A stretch of DNA of 31,095 nucleotides from an uncultured Oscillospiraceae bacterium (GCA_959596515.1 CAUFXR010000024.1:1-31095); one strand, 5' to 3'; positions 1-8,525 are shown, numbered from the stretch's first letter. Program-made: numbers and translations. Notes: generated by a model not told the origin, from the letters alone.

Positions 1-329
1 GAATTATGGGACTTTGAACTCTTTTCCTGTTGCTCTTAGTTTGACAATTCACTTCATGCCCGGGACACTCGTCCCCTGGGTTTCGTTGGTGTATCGTTTT
101 TCGGTTTGTTTTCCCCGGCCTGCCATTCGCCGGTTTGCCTTTTCGCTGGTTTGCTTTTTCCCGGCCTGCTTTTCCCGGTCTGCCATTCGCCGGTTTGCTT
201 TTTCGCTGGCTTGCTTTTTCGCCGGCCTGCTTTTCCTCAGCCTGTCATTCGCCGGTTTGCTTTCCGCTGGTTTGCCACTTAGTTGGCCGCTCCCGTTTCT
301 GTTTTTCCGGTACTATTTTCTGAGTTTTC
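1..329. repeat. Gene-free left edge with a ~60-bp nested tandem repeat
   Basis: No convincing gene lies here. Positions 121-180, 181-242 and 243 to about 285 are three copies of a roughly 60-bp unit, each starting with TGCCATTCGCCGGTTTGC or a one-base variant. Within each unit a shorter pyrimidine-rich motif of about 15 bp (CGGTTTGCTTTTTCGC and relatives) recurs, so the array is nested. Positions 59-81 can form a small GGGAC/GTCCC hairpin, which could be the terminator of a gene left of the window, but its T-tract is poor. The + strand stays open through the array, giving a Phe/Ala/Arg-rich translation with no ribosome binding site, so I treat it as non-coding. Confidence 0.7.
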
Positions 330-2282
330 TCACAGCACCTTTCCCGGCAGGGAAACCTTTAAATGCATATGTTCCTGGGCCTGGCTCCACTTCACCGGAT
401 ATCCCGCCCCGTGAGAACAGAACACGGAATCCGGAGTATATTCCACATCCGCCTCCGGATCATAGGAAAACTGGGCGACCAATTCCTCCTGATTCTGGCA
501 GGGCTCATAGCCATCGAACCGAAAGCTAAACAGTCCCTTTCCCTGGGAAAACGCCGCTAGATCCCGGCTATAGTTCATAAAACACGCCGCCGGTCCCCGG
601 CCATTTACCGTCACGCGGTTTTCCTGCTGCTGGGGAGGCTCAAACACTCCCTGAAGTCTCTGAATATCGGATAGAATTCTTCCCAAAAGCTGACTTTCCG
701 CCTGGATCTGAAAAGCGTACCAAGGCTCCAGCAAAATACTTTCCGCCTGCATCAGTCCCTGGCGCAGCGCCCGGTAAACCGCTTCCCGGAAATCTCCGCC
801 CTCGGTATGCCTCTCGTGGGCTTTTCCCGCCAAAAGCGTCACTTTCACATCAGTGATAGGGGCGCCGATCAGTACCCCTTTTTGCTCCCGTTCAAACACA
901 TGGGTCCGGATCAGGTTCTGATAATTCCGGTCAAGCTGATCCAGGGGACATCGGCTTTCAAAGGTGATTCCCGAGCCTTTTGCTCCGGGAGAAAGCGCCA
1001 GATGCACCTCCGCGTAATGGCGGAGCGGCTCAAAATGTCCGCAGCCCAGCACGGTATTCCCGATGGTTTCCCGGTAAGCGACCTGACATTCCCCAAACCC
1101 TATGTTGCGGTGGAACCTTTCGGCCATGAGTTCCTGAAGGATTTCCAGCTGCACCGTTCCCAAAATATGAACCCGAATTTCTTTCAGCCGTTCTTCCCAG
1201 GATACGTTCAGCAGCGGTTCTTCCGCCTCCAGGATTTTAAATTCCTCCAGCACGGTTTTCGCCGGTACGTTTTCGTCATATTCCACCTTTGCCGTCAGAG
1301 TGGGTGTAGTCTCCAGTCCCAGACGGCAGGGAGCTTCCCCGATCTGTTCTCCCGGTCTCACCAGCAGGCCGGTTACCCCGCACAGAGATCCGGCCTCTGC
1401 CGCCTTTCCGGTCTGGAATTTCATTCCCTGATAATGCCGGAGCTCGTCGATCTTCTGTGATCCTTCCAGGGTCGCGACCTCTTCTTTCACCGTTAATACT
1501 CCGGATAGCACCTTTAAAAAGCTGATCCGGTTTCCTTTTTCGTCGTGCCGCACCTGATATACCCTGCCACAAAAGGGTTCGTCCCTTTTTTTCTCGTATT
1601 CCGTTTTCGCCAGCCGGTCCATCTGGTTTAAAAATTCTATCACGCCCTGATCATTCAGCGCGCTGCCGGAAAAGCAGGGAAATACCTGACGGCCTTCGAT
1701 CAGGTCTGTCGTTCTCTCATACCACAGCTTCTCGTCATATCCGGTGTCCAAATAACAATCCAGCAGTTTCTCATCCAGAGCGGCCAAGTCCTCCGCCAGG
1801 GGTTCCAGACCTTCCGGCGGAAAAGGGTAAATATTGGGCGAAAACTGCTCTCGAAGCTCAGCCAGGACTTTTTCCACGTCCGCTCCCGGCTGATCTGTTT
1901 TATTCAGAAAGAAAAATACCGGGATTCGATTCTTTTCCAGCAGCCGCCAGAGGGTTGCCGTGTGTCCCTGAATCCCGTCGGAAGCGCTCACCACCAAAAC
2001 CGCGTAATCCAGTACTCCCAGCGTCCGTTCCATTTCTCCGGCAAAGTCCACATGACCCGGCGTATCCACCAGGTAATATTGATTTTCTCCCAAAGAAAAA
2101 GCCGCCTGCCCGGAAAACACCGTAATGCCCCGCTGTTTCTCGACGGCGTCGGCGTCTAAAAAGGAATCCTGGTGATCCACCCGGCCCTTGGCCCGAATGA
2201 CTTTCCCATGATACAGGACCGCCTCGGATAGGGTGGTTTTTCCCGCATCCACATGCGCTAAAATTCCGATTGTTTTCTTCAT
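330..2282 (-). CDS. TetM/OtrA-like ribosomal protection GTPase (translation factor family)
   Basis: A 650-residue EF-G-like GTPase of the tetracycline ribosomal-protection family; TetM itself is about 639 residues. These proteins bind the ribosomal A-site region and release tetracycline using GTP. The G1 loop AHVDAGKTT is at residues 9-17, followed by RGIT (G2), DTPGHVDF (G3) and NKTD (G4), then EF-G domains II-V. The ATG at 2282 is chosen because GGGAGGAG lies just upstream; the frame stays open to 2621, but those extra residues are low-complexity and have no ribosome site. A promoter fits at 2334-2362. The leader is only about 45 nt, with no room for the long attenuator of tetM. The domain IV tip does not show the Ser-Pro-Val stretch I know from TetM, so resistance is uncertain. 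Family assignment is firm; phenotype is not. Confidence 0.85.
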   Translation of the reverse strand: MKKTIGILAHVDAGKTTLSEAVLYHGKVIRAKGRVDHQDSFLDADAVEKQRGITVFSGQAAFSLGENQYYLVDTPGHVDFAGEMERTLGVLDYAVLVVSASDGIQGHTATLWRLLEKNRIPVFFFLNKTDQPGADVEKVLAELREQFSPNIYPFPPEGLEPLAEDLAALDEKLLDCYLDTGYDEKLWYERTTDLIEGRQVFPCFSGSALNDQGVIEFLNQMDRLAKTEYEKKRDEPFCGRVYQVRHDEKGNRISFLKVLSGVLTVKEEVATLEGSQKIDELRHYQGMKFQTGKAAEAGSLCGVTGLLVRPGEQIGEAPCRLGLETTPTLTAKVEYDENVPAKTVLEEFKILEAEEPLLNVSWEERLKEIRVHILGTVQLEILQELMAERFHRNIGFGECQVAYRETIGNTVLGCGHFEPLRHYAEVHLALSPGAKGSGITFESRCPLDQLDRNYQNLIRTHVFEREQKGVLIGAPITDVKVTLLAGKAHERHTEGGDFREAVYRALRQGLMQAESILLEPWYAFQIQAESQLLGRILSDIQRLQGVFEPPQQQENRVTVNGRGPAACFMNYSRDLAAFSQGKGLFSFRFDGYEPCQNQEELVAQFSYDPEADVEYTPDSVFCSHGAGYPVKWSQAQEHMHLKVSLPGKVL

Positions 2283-2597
2283 GCCTTCTCCTCCCGGCCG
2301 TCGCCTGAATTCCTCCGGCCCCATTCTGAACCTATTATAAAAGAATCGGCTGGCCTTTGCAACGGCGCCGTGGAGATGATCTTGCCGGCTGGCGTGTGAA
2401 CGTTTTCCCAAACCGGCTCCCGCGCGTTGTTGAAACCGTTCTTGAAGGCCACCCTCACTTTCCGGGGAACAGCGGCATTCGATCTGCCGGATCCGTTTTC
2501 TCAAACCGGCGAAAGAACCGTTCTTTGAAAGCGGCCGGAAAACCGTATCCCTTTCTGTGGTTTTGTGGTATGATAGCAGATAGAAATGGGGGATATT
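2283..2597. other. Divergent intergenic region between TetM-like and QueG-like genes
   Basis: This 315-bp gap separates two divergent genes. It holds the - strand promoter at 2334-2362 and, for the + strand gene, an extended -10 TGGTATGAT at 2566-2574 without a clear -35 box. The remainder (about 2363-2560) is GC-rich with recurring CCGG and CCGGCG motifs. No other gene or RNA is evident. Confidence 0.5.
2334..2362 (-). promoter_or_regulatory. Promoter of the TetM-like gene
   Basis: On the - strand TTGCAA (2357-2362) and a perfect TATAAT (2334-2339) are separated by 17 bp. Transcription would begin near 2327, giving a leader of about 45 nt before the ATG at 2282. Confidence 0.6.
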
Positions 2598-3443
2598 ATG
2601 AAACCGCAAGACGAAATCCAACGTTCTCTTCAGCCGGGAAAAGAATCGCCGGGGATCTTTTCCCGGCGGGAAGCCGACCCAGCCGCCGGCTTTGGTACGC
2701 CGGGAGAGGATCCAGACCGCCAGACAGCCGTTCCCGAGGGCGACTCCTATTTACCCCCCTCGGAACTTCGGAAGAAACTGCGGGAATCTCTATTGTCCCT
2801 AGGTGTCAGTGACGTGGGGTTTTCCAGGCCGGATGCGGAGGGGATGGAAAAAACGCCCTACGCCGTTACTCTGGTGGTTCGGCTGTCCAATGCCATTGTG
2901 GATGAAATCGACGGCGAGCCTACTCTGACCTATTTCAGTCATTACCGGGCGGTAAACGCGTTTTTGGATCAATGTCTGCTGAAGGCCGGATTGTTCCTGG
3001 ACCGTGCCGGTTACCAGTATATCACTGTGGCCGCCAGTCAAAGCATGAATCAGAAGGGCTGGAATTACCAGGGAAGGTTCTCCCACAAACAGGCGGCCTG
3101 CGCCGCCGGGTTAGGCGTTATCGGGAAAAGCTCCTTATTCCTCCACCATCGGTTCGGCCCCCGTGTCCGCCTGGCCACATTATTCACCGACTGTCCCTTC
3201 CCGGTGGAAAATGCGCTTCCAGTCTCTCTCTGCGGCAGCTGCCACAAGTGTGTGGATTCCTGTCCCAGCAGAGCGATCCTTGGGCCTTCGTGGGCCCCAG
3301 GTGTCCCCCGGGAACTGCTTTTCGATCCGGAAAAATGCAGTCAGCATATGAAACGCCAGTATCAGCACATCGGCCGGGGAGCCGTATGCGGTATCTGTAT
3401 GAAGGTCTGTCCCCGGTACGAAAAACCCATCCGCTGGAAATAA
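2598..3443 (+). CDS. QueG-like 4Fe-4S double-cluster protein
   Basis: A 281-residue protein related to the C-terminal half of epoxyqueuosine reductase and other COG1600 iron-sulfur proteins. It shows CGSCHKCVDSCP, a CxxCxxCxxxCP ferredoxin motif, and near the C-terminus a separate Cys followed by CGICMKVCP, which together can hold two 4Fe-4S clusters. The stretch GLGVIGKSSLFLHHRFGPRV is typical of the family. It is about 100 residues shorter than true QueG and begins with about 60 polar, probably disordered residues before the conserved part (LRKKLRESLL). The ATG at 2598 is preferred over that at 2586 because GGGGGA lies at the right distance and overlaps the upstream ATG. The substrate is unknown; a redox role is inferred. 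Confidence 0.8.
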   Translation: MKPQDEIQRSLQPGKESPGIFSRREADPAAGFGTPGEDPDRQTAVPEGDSYLPPSELRKKLRESLLSLGVSDVGFSRPDAEGMEKTPYAVTLVVRLSNAIVDEIDGEPTLTYFSHYRAVNAFLDQCLLKAGLFLDRAGYQYITVAASQSMNQKGWNYQGRFSHKQAACAAGLGVIGKSSLFLHHRFGPRVRLATLFTDCPFPVENALPVSLCGSCHKCVDSCPSRAILGPSWAPGVPRELLFDPEKCSQHMKRQYQHIGRGAVCGICMKVCPRYEKPIRWK

Positions 3444-3650
3444 GCGGTCGGTCAAGGCCAGCATCCCACACGCTTCTGATCCCCGTGAACTCCCGCTTTC
3501 CCCTTTTTTAATCCAAAACTGAAATTCAGAAGCCATCGTCGCCTCCCTGTTAGGGACAAAATACAGAAACCTCTCCCCGAAAAAGCCAGGCCCCTTCGGC
3601 GGTCCACGCCACCTAAACAGCGAGAAAACGCGGCAAAACCGGAAACGCAA

Positions 3651-3677
3651 AAAAGGACGGAAACTTTCCGTCCTTTT
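3651..3677. terminator. Bidirectional terminator between QueG-like and ArsC-like genes
   Basis: The hairpin GGACGGAAA / TTTCCGTCC (3655-3673) is flanked by an A-run on the left and a T-run on the right. It can therefore end the + strand QueG-like transcript and the - strand ArsC-like transcript, which converge here. Confidence 0.8.
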
Positions 3678-3679
3678 TA

Positions 3680-4039
3680 TTATTTTCCCAAAGCTTCCTC
3701 CCATTGTCCCTGCCGGAAGCCTGCCAGTACAAGGTCATCTCCGATGAGAAGAGGCCGTTTGACCAGCATGCCATCCTCGGCCAGCAGCCTGATTTTTTCC
3801 CGCTGGGTCAGACCTGGCAAAACCGTCTTCAGGTTTTTCTCCCGGTAGAGCATTCCAGAAGTGTTAAAAAATTTCTCGGCTGGCAGCCCGCTTTGGGCAA
3901 TCCACCGCGTCAGTTCCTCTTCCGTGGGATGTTCCTCCTTAATGTTTCTTTCCCGGAACGGAATGTCCTTTTCCTCTAAAAATTTTCTCGCCTTAGCGCA
4001 GGTGGAGCATTTGGGATAGCAAATAAATAAAACTTCCAT
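3680..4039 (-). CDS. ArsC/Spx-family thiol protein
   Basis: A 119-residue thioredoxin-fold protein of the arsenate reductase/Spx family. The N-terminus has the redox motif C11-S-T-C14, and the C-terminal half has the conserved KRPLL segment with its cis-proline. Family members either reduce arsenate with glutathione or thioredoxin, or (Spx, MgsR) bind RNA polymerase alpha under thiol stress. Length and the CxxC arrangement fit the uncharacterised YffB/Spx-like group as well as ArsC. The start is firm: AAGGAGG lies 8 bp upstream. No arsenic genes (arsB, arsR) are nearby, so a role in arsenic resistance is not supported by context. It is divergent from the peptidase-like gene. Confidence 0.85.
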   Translation of the reverse strand: MEVLFICYPKCSTCAKARKFLEEKDIPFRERNIKEEHPTEEELTRWIAQSGLPAEKFFNTSGMLYREKNLKTVLPGLTQREKIRLLAEDGMLVKRPLLIGDDLVLAGFRQGQWEEALGK

Positions 4040-4072
4040 GATCCAGCCTCCTTATCTTAAAGTCTTTCATTT

Positions 4073-4081
4073 ATCATACCA
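4073..4081 (-). promoter_or_regulatory. Extended -10 of the ArsC-like gene
   Basis: TGGTATGAT on the - strand (TATGAT at 4073-4078) is an extended -10 element. The same nine bases precede the QueG-like gene on the + strand at 2566-2574. No good -35 box is seen, which is common for TGn-type promoters. The leader would be about 27 nt. Confidence 0.5.
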
Positions 4082-4125
4082 CAGACGCATATGCCTTGGA
4101 AAGAAGCAAAATAAGGGGTGTGCCT

Positions 4126-4731
4126 ATGGATCTTTTCAGAAAATTTTGGCGTTCTTCCCTGTGGAAAACGATATTTTCTATACTATCTGTACTAATTTGT
4201 GTTGTTTCAACTGTTTTTTACGCTTATTCGCTGCCGTCTTCTCAAAAAGGCGGCAGCCTTCCGGATCGTCTAAGCCGGATCCAGGAGGAATATCCGCCTG
4301 GCAGCAGATTTACCGGCGCATACCGAGGGGCTACGCAATGTTTTGGGTTCGCCGGGTATGTCTTTCACGCCCTTTATGGCTGTGACATGCCGAACAGCTA
4401 TTATGCGGAAACCTGGTATCAGCTGGATGGGACGGAAAATCTGTCTGTCGTGGGACAGCTGACCCAAAAGAATTTAAATAATAAGACACTGAAAAATCTT
4501 TTGTCCCAAGGCCTGCCCGGGGATATTATCCAGTACGGCACACCGCACTACCCGCACACCATGGTATATCTTCAGGGGGACAGCGGCGGCTTTACGGTTT
4601 ACGACTGCAATTACGACCGAAAGTGTACGGTAATGGTGCGGCAGGTTTCTTATGACACCCTGGCCGCAGAAATCGGTGTTTCCTCTTCCCGATGCGGCCT
4701 TACCCTATACCGGGCGGATCTCCAGGGTTAA
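4126..4731 (+). CDS. Membrane-anchored papain-like (NlpC/CHAP-type) peptidase or amidase
   Basis: A 201-residue protein with one hydrophobic segment at about residues 14-34 and the remainder probably outside the cell. The outer part looks like a papain-fold cysteine hydrolase of the NlpC/P60-CHAP superfamily: C72 in ATQCFGFAGYV, H144 in YPHTMVYL preceded by GDIIQYG, and N162 in DCNYD would form the catalytic triad. Such enzymes usually cut peptidoglycan peptides. The ATG at 4126 follows AAGGGGTG at good spacing; an in-frame TTG at 4096 has no ribosome site. It is a single gene, divergent from the ArsC-like gene by 86 bp. The subfamily is not certain and the substrate is inferred. Confidence 0.65.
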   Translation: MDLFRKFWRSSLWKTIFSILSVLICVVSTVFYAYSLPSSQKGGSLPDRLSRIQEEYPPGSRFTGAYRGATQCFGFAGYVFHALYGCDMPNSYYAETWYQLDGTENLSVVGQLTQKNLNNKTLKNLLSQGLPGDIIQYGTPHYPHTMVYLQGDSGGFTVYDCNYDRKCTVMVRQVSYDTLAAEIGVSSSRCGLTLYRADLQG

Positions 4732-4807
4732 ATTTTTGTTTGATTTTTTTTGTTTTTGATCGCTTGGTTCTGAAATAAAGATTTTATAGAAACCTTTCGG
4801 ACAATTA

Positions 4808-4836
4808 TGGACACCTGACTATGTAAATGGTATCAT
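4808..4836 (+). promoter_or_regulatory. Promoter of rhaB
   Basis: TGGACA (4808-4813) and TATCAT (4831-4836) are 17 bp apart, and a TGG precedes the -10 box, making it an extended -10. Each hexamer is one base from consensus. The leader to the ATG at 4869 is about 25 nt and includes GAAGGAGG. Confidence 0.65.
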
Positions 4837-4868
4837 CATTACAGAAACGATCTGAAGGAGGAAGCCGC

Positions 4869-6341
4869 ATGGAGAAACGAATTTTAGCCTTTGATTTTGG
4901 CGCTTCCAGCGGGCGGGCGATGCTCAGCCATTTTGAGGGAAACCAATTAAAGGCGGAGGAAATCCACCGTTTCAGCAATGATCCCGTGGTATTGAACGGG
5001 ATTCTTTATTGGGATATTGTACGCATGATGTTTGAAATCAAAAAGAGCATCTCCCTGGCCTTGGCCAAAGGCGGTTTTGACGCGATTGGCATCGACACCT
5101 GGGGAGTGGATTTCGGCCTTTTAGACCGCCGGGGCAATCTGATGCGGAATCCGATTCATTACCGGGATCCCTATACCGTCGGCGTGCCCGAGCGGGTATT
5201 TAAAATTATCCCCAAAGAGGAGATCTATCAAAAAACCGGGATTCAGCTTATGCGATTTAACACCTTGTACCAGTTATATTATCTGGCGAAAGAGGAACCT
5301 GAGCTTCTGGCCCAAGCTGACCGGTTTCTCCTGATGCCTGATTTGATGGCCTATTTTCTCACCGGAGAAAAGAAGTGCGAGGTGACCAACGCCTCTACCA
5401 CCAATCTATATAATCCGACCCTAAAGAATTGGGATTTCCAGCTTTGCCAGACGTTGGGGATTCCTACCGAGATTTTCCCGCCGATTATTTCCACCGGTGA
5501 AATCTACGGCAATCTTCTTCCTTCGATCTGCGAGGAATTGAACTGTCCCAGTGTGCCTGTGGTAGCGGTGGCTACTCACGATACCGCCTCGGCGGTGTTC
5601 AGCTGTCCCGCCAAGGAAAAGGACTTCGTCTACATCAGCTGCGGCACCTGGAGTTTGTTCGGTACAGAGCTTGCCAAACCGATTATGAGCGAAAAGGCGG
5701 TGGCCGCCAACTTTACCAATGAGATCGGCTACCATCACAGCGTACGGTTTTTGAAAAACATCATGGGTCTTTGGCTGATTCAAGAATCCAGGCGGCAGTG
5801 GATCCGGGAAGGCAACGAGGTTGGTTTCGACGTATTGGAAAACGAGGCGCTGGAGGCCCAGCCCTTCCAAAGCTATATCGACACCGACGCGCCCCAGTTT
5901 GAGACTCCCGGCAATCTTCCCCGCCGGATCCAAGAGTACTGCGCGGGGACGGGACAGCCTGTTCCCCAAACCCGGGGAGAGATCATGCGCTGTATTTATC
6001 AGAGCATCGCCATGCGCTATAAATACACCTTTGAGACCCTGTCTTCCATCACCGGGAAAAAGTATAAGACGATCCACATGTTCGGCGGCGGCATCAAGGA
6101 TACTCTGCTGTGCAAGATGACCGCCAGCGCCTGCGGCGTTCCCGTATACGCCGGGCCGGTGGAGGCCACTGTGATGGGAAACATCGGTGTCGCCTGTCTG
6201 GCATTGGGAGAAATCAAGGACCATAAGGCCGCCCGAAAGATTATTCGGGAATCCAACGACATCAAAGTTTACCAGCCCCTGCAATTAGACGAATGGGAAG
6301 AAGCCTACGCCGGCTTTGTAAAGGCTACCGGCCTGGAATAA
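4869..6341 (+). CDS. rhaB: Rhamnulokinase
   Basis: A 490-residue FGGY-family sugar kinase that phosphorylates L-rhamnulose to L-rhamnulose 1-phosphate in the cytoplasm. The N-terminal phosphate loop DFGASSGR (residues 9-16) is the rhamnulokinase form of the FGGY motif. GIDTWGVDFGLLD follows, D238 in THDTASA corresponds to the catalytic Asp, and SCGTWSLFG and the late MFGGGIKD segment form the nucleotide site. The start at 4869 has GAAGGAGG 8 bp upstream and its own promoter. The usual partners rhaA, rhaD and a rhamnose transporter are absent from the window, so it stands alone. Family assignment is strong; substrate is by family only. Confidence 0.93.
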   Translation: MEKRILAFDFGASSGRAMLSHFEGNQLKAEEIHRFSNDPVVLNGILYWDIVRMMFEIKKSISLALAKGGFDAIGIDTWGVDFGLLDRRGNLMRNPIHYRDPYTVGVPERVFKIIPKEEIYQKTGIQLMRFNTLYQLYYLAKEEPELLAQADRFLLMPDLMAYFLTGEKKCEVTNASTTNLYNPTLKNWDFQLCQTLGIPTEIFPPIISTGEIYGNLLPSICEELNCPSVPVVAVATHDTASAVFSCPAKEKDFVYISCGTWSLFGTELAKPIMSEKAVAANFTNEIGYHHSVRFLKNIMGLWLIQESRRQWIREGNEVGFDVLENEALEAQPFQSYIDTDAPQFETPGNLPRRIQEYCAGTGQPVPQTRGEIMRCIYQSIAMRYKYTFETLSSITGKKYKTIHMFGGGIKDTLLCKMTASACGVPVYAGPVEATVMGNIGVACLALGEIKDHKAARKIIRESNDIKVYQPLQLDEWEEAYAGFVKATGLE

Positions 6342-6392
6342 CCCCACTGTTGCGGTTTCCCAAAACTCGCGCCGAAAGTGAAAAACGGTCAT

Positions 6393-6425
6393 AAAAAAAT
6401 CCTCCACAGGCTGTGGAGGATTTTT
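6393..6425. terminator. Bidirectional terminator shared by rhaB and xylB
   Basis: The perfect 9-bp stem TCCTCCACA / TGTGGAGGA with a 3-nt loop is preceded by seven A and followed by five T, so it functions on both strands between the convergent genes. Confidence 0.9.
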
Positions 6426-6430
6426 CTTAT

Positions 6431-7954
6431 TTATAGCGCGGCCAGCGCTTTATAGCAATCTTTGAGTTGCGGATACAGGCTGCAGTAAACACGGTAAAAC
6501 TCCTCGTAACGGCCGGTGTTCTCCGGAATCGGCGCCTGAGCCGGATTGGTTTTGATCACCTTGTGGCAGGCCTCGGCTACGCTGGAATAAATTCCCGCGC
6601 CAACGCCGGCTAGAATCGCCACGCCAAGGGCGGGGCCTTCTTTGGAAACCACCGTCTTCACCGGAAGGTTGTAAACGTCAGCCATCATCTGACGCCACAT
6701 GGGGCTGCTTCCGCCGCCGCCGCAGGCCAGCATCTCACTGGATACCACGCCCATGCCCCGGAGAATATCCAGGCATTCCCGCTGAGAGTAAATTACGCCC
6801 TCCATCACGGCCCGGAGCATATCGTACTTGGTATGCATGGCGGACAGCCCGAAGAATACGCCGCGGCAGTCGGAATCCAGCTTGGGGGAGCGTTCCCCCA
6901 TCAGATAGGGCAGATAGACCAGCCGGTTCGCGCCGATAGGCGCCCGTTCGGCCTGCCGGTCCATCAGATAATAGGGATCTACCCCCATGCCTTTCGCGGT
7001 CTGCATTTCCTCCAGGAAGAAATTATCCCGGAACCACTTCAGGGAAAGTCCCGCCGCCAGGGTACAGCTCATGACGGTCCAGCAGCCGGGTACCGCGGAG
7101 CAGAACGTGTGAACTCTGCCCTGGGGATCAATGGTCACCTTGTCAGAGTGGGCGAATACCACGCCGGAAGTCCCTATGGTGGTAAAGGCCTTTCCTTCCT
7201 CGACAACGCCGGTGCCTACCGCAGCGGCGGCGTTGTCGCCGGCACCTCCGACCACCGGCGTACCCGCCGCCAGTCCGGTCAGCTTGGCGGCCTCTTCGGT
7301 GATATAACCGGTAATCTCAGGGGATTCATATACTTTCGCCAGCATATTCTTGTCGATTTCCAGCCTTTCCAAAACCTCGTCGGACCAACAGCGGTTGGGA
7401 ATATCCAAAAGCTGCATGCCGGAGGCGTCAGATACCTCTGTGGCAAATTCCCCGGTCAGCATGTAGCGAACATAGTCCTTAGGCAGAAGAATGTGCCGGC
7501 ATTTGGCGTAAACTTCCGGTTCGTGATTTCTTACCCACAGAATCTTTGACGCCGTAAAGCCGGGAAGGGCAGGATTCGCGGTGATCTCGATCAGCCGCTT
7601 CGCCCCAACCCGCTCTGTGATTTCCTCGCATTCCTTGGCGGTGCGCTGGTCGCACCAAATAATAGACCTTCTCAAAACGCTTCCGTTTTCATCCAACATG
7701 ACAAGTCCGTGCATCTGGCCGGAAATTCCCATGCCCTTGATATCTTTGGAATCCACGCCGGAATCCTCGATCACCTTTTTTGTGGTGCGCATGGTGGCGT
7801 CCCACCAATCCTCTGGCGCCTGCTCCGCCCAGCCGTTTTTCGGCTGATACATGGGATATTCTACCGTAGCGCTGGCAATCACCGTTCCCTCCGTATCAAA
7901 CAGCACTGTTTTGGTCCCGGAGGTTCCCAAATCCACACCGATCAAATAATTCAT
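6431..7954 (-). CDS. xylB: Xylulokinase
   Basis: A 507-residue FGGY-family kinase making D-xylulose 5-phosphate from D-xylulose, the entry to the pentose phosphate pathway. The N-terminal GVDLGTSGTKT is the phosphate loop; SGQMHGLV and WCDQRT are typical xylulokinase sugar-site segments; D240 in GGAGDNAAAAVG is the catalytic Asp; TTIGTSGVVFAH and ACGGGGSSPMWRQMMAD belong to the ATP side. Length is as expected. AAAGGAG lies 9 bp before the ATG. Upstream on the same strand, without visible terminators, are a small membrane protein and a LacI regulator, so an operon controlled by that regulator is likely. No xylose isomerase gene is in the window. Confidence 0.94.
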   Translation of the reverse strand: MNYLIGVDLGTSGTKTVLFDTEGTVIASATVEYPMYQPKNGWAEQAPEDWWDATMRTTKKVIEDSGVDSKDIKGMGISGQMHGLVMLDENGSVLRRSIIWCDQRTAKECEEITERVGAKRLIEITANPALPGFTASKILWVRNHEPEVYAKCRHILLPKDYVRYMLTGEFATEVSDASGMQLLDIPNRCWSDEVLERLEIDKNMLAKVYESPEITGYITEEAAKLTGLAAGTPVVGGAGDNAAAAVGTGVVEEGKAFTTIGTSGVVFAHSDKVTIDPQGRVHTFCSAVPGCWTVMSCTLAAGLSLKWFRDNFFLEEMQTAKGMGVDPYYLMDRQAERAPIGANRLVYLPYLMGERSPKLDSDCRGVFFGLSAMHTKYDMLRAVMEGVIYSQRECLDILRGMGVVSSEMLACGGGGSSPMWRQMMADVYNLPVKTVVSKEGPALGVAILAGVGAGIYSSVAEACHKVIKTNPAQAPIPENTGRYEEFYRVYCSLYPQLKDCYKALAAL

Positions 7955-8126
7955 GGAATCGTCTCCTTTATAAAAATTAAATTTAATTCCTTTTTCGCTT
8001 ATGTTCTTTCTATTCTATTTCTCTATTTCGTTGATTTTTTGATTTTGGTTTTTTGATTTTTTTCTGAATCTCGTTTTTTATTCGTTATCTTGATTGCGCT
8101 TCTCTTTCATAATTTTTTATTTTGAA
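7955..8126. other. T-rich low-complexity gap upstream of xylB
   Basis: The + strand is almost entirely T, with scattered GATTTT and TTTTTTGATT repeats; the xylB transcript would thus carry an A/G-rich leader. No convincing promoter hexamer pair or hairpin was found, which fits read-through from the gene upstream on the - strand. Confidence 0.4.
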
Positions 8127-8525
8127 TTACTTTTCATCGTCTAATAATTGAACCTTGATTACATCCCGAATCTGAGCGGGATAAATTGTCAGGATTTCCC
8201 CTTGAAAGGTGATGGCTATGGTGTCGCCGGCCTCTAAATCTGACAGAGCAATCGCCGTTCCCCTCCAGACTAACACTGTTTTCTCATCCGCGGAAAAAGT
8301 GAATTTCCCTCTGTAGTTAATATCATTCACAGCCAGTCCCTGGACCAAAAACCAATCATTTTGCCTTTCCAGGATTTCCGCGTAAAAGGTCTGCTGATCT
8401 ATCGCCTGCCCGGCGCCGGAGTCTTCCATACGATCGCAAGCTGTTTGGTATCCAATAAAATATCCGGATGTCAAAAATAAAACCGCGGCAATTCCCATCA
8501 GGATGCCTTTGAGCCACTTTTTCAT
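8127..8525 (-). CDS. Small membrane-anchored DUF3221-like protein
   Basis: A 132-residue protein with a basic start (MKKWLKG) and one hydrophobic segment at about residues 7-27, then a soluble domain presumably outside the membrane. The soluble part alternates short strands and ends with LEAGDTIAITFQGEI and TIYPAQIRDV, which resembles the GD-x-V-x-V-x-Y-DG and SYPAQI pattern of DUF3221/YobA-type OB-like domains. That assignment is from memory of the pattern. The start has AGAGGAGG at good spacing. It sits 100 bp after the LacI gene and 172 bp before xylB on the same strand, with no terminator between, so it is probably co-transcribed. Function unknown. Confidence 0.7.
   Translation of the reverse strand: MKKWLKGILMGIAAVLFLTSGYFIGYQTACDRMEDSGAGQAIDQQTFYAEILERQNDWFLVQGLAVNDINYRGKFTFSADEKTVLVWRGTAIALSDLEAGDTIAITFQGEILTIYPAQIRDVIKVQLLDDEK

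Noticed and set aside
14..529. Open frame running through the 60-bp repeats
   Set aside because: No ribosome binding site is seen, the translation is low-complexity, and its end overlaps the 3' end of the TetM-like gene on the other strand.
2283..2621. N-terminal extension of the TetM-like protein
   Set aside because: The frame is open but lacks a ribosome site, covers the promoter, and does not match the family, which starts at MKKTIG.
5421..6284. A 287-codon open frame antisense to rhaB
   Set aside because: It is a shadow of rhaB, with no family pattern and no ribosome site.
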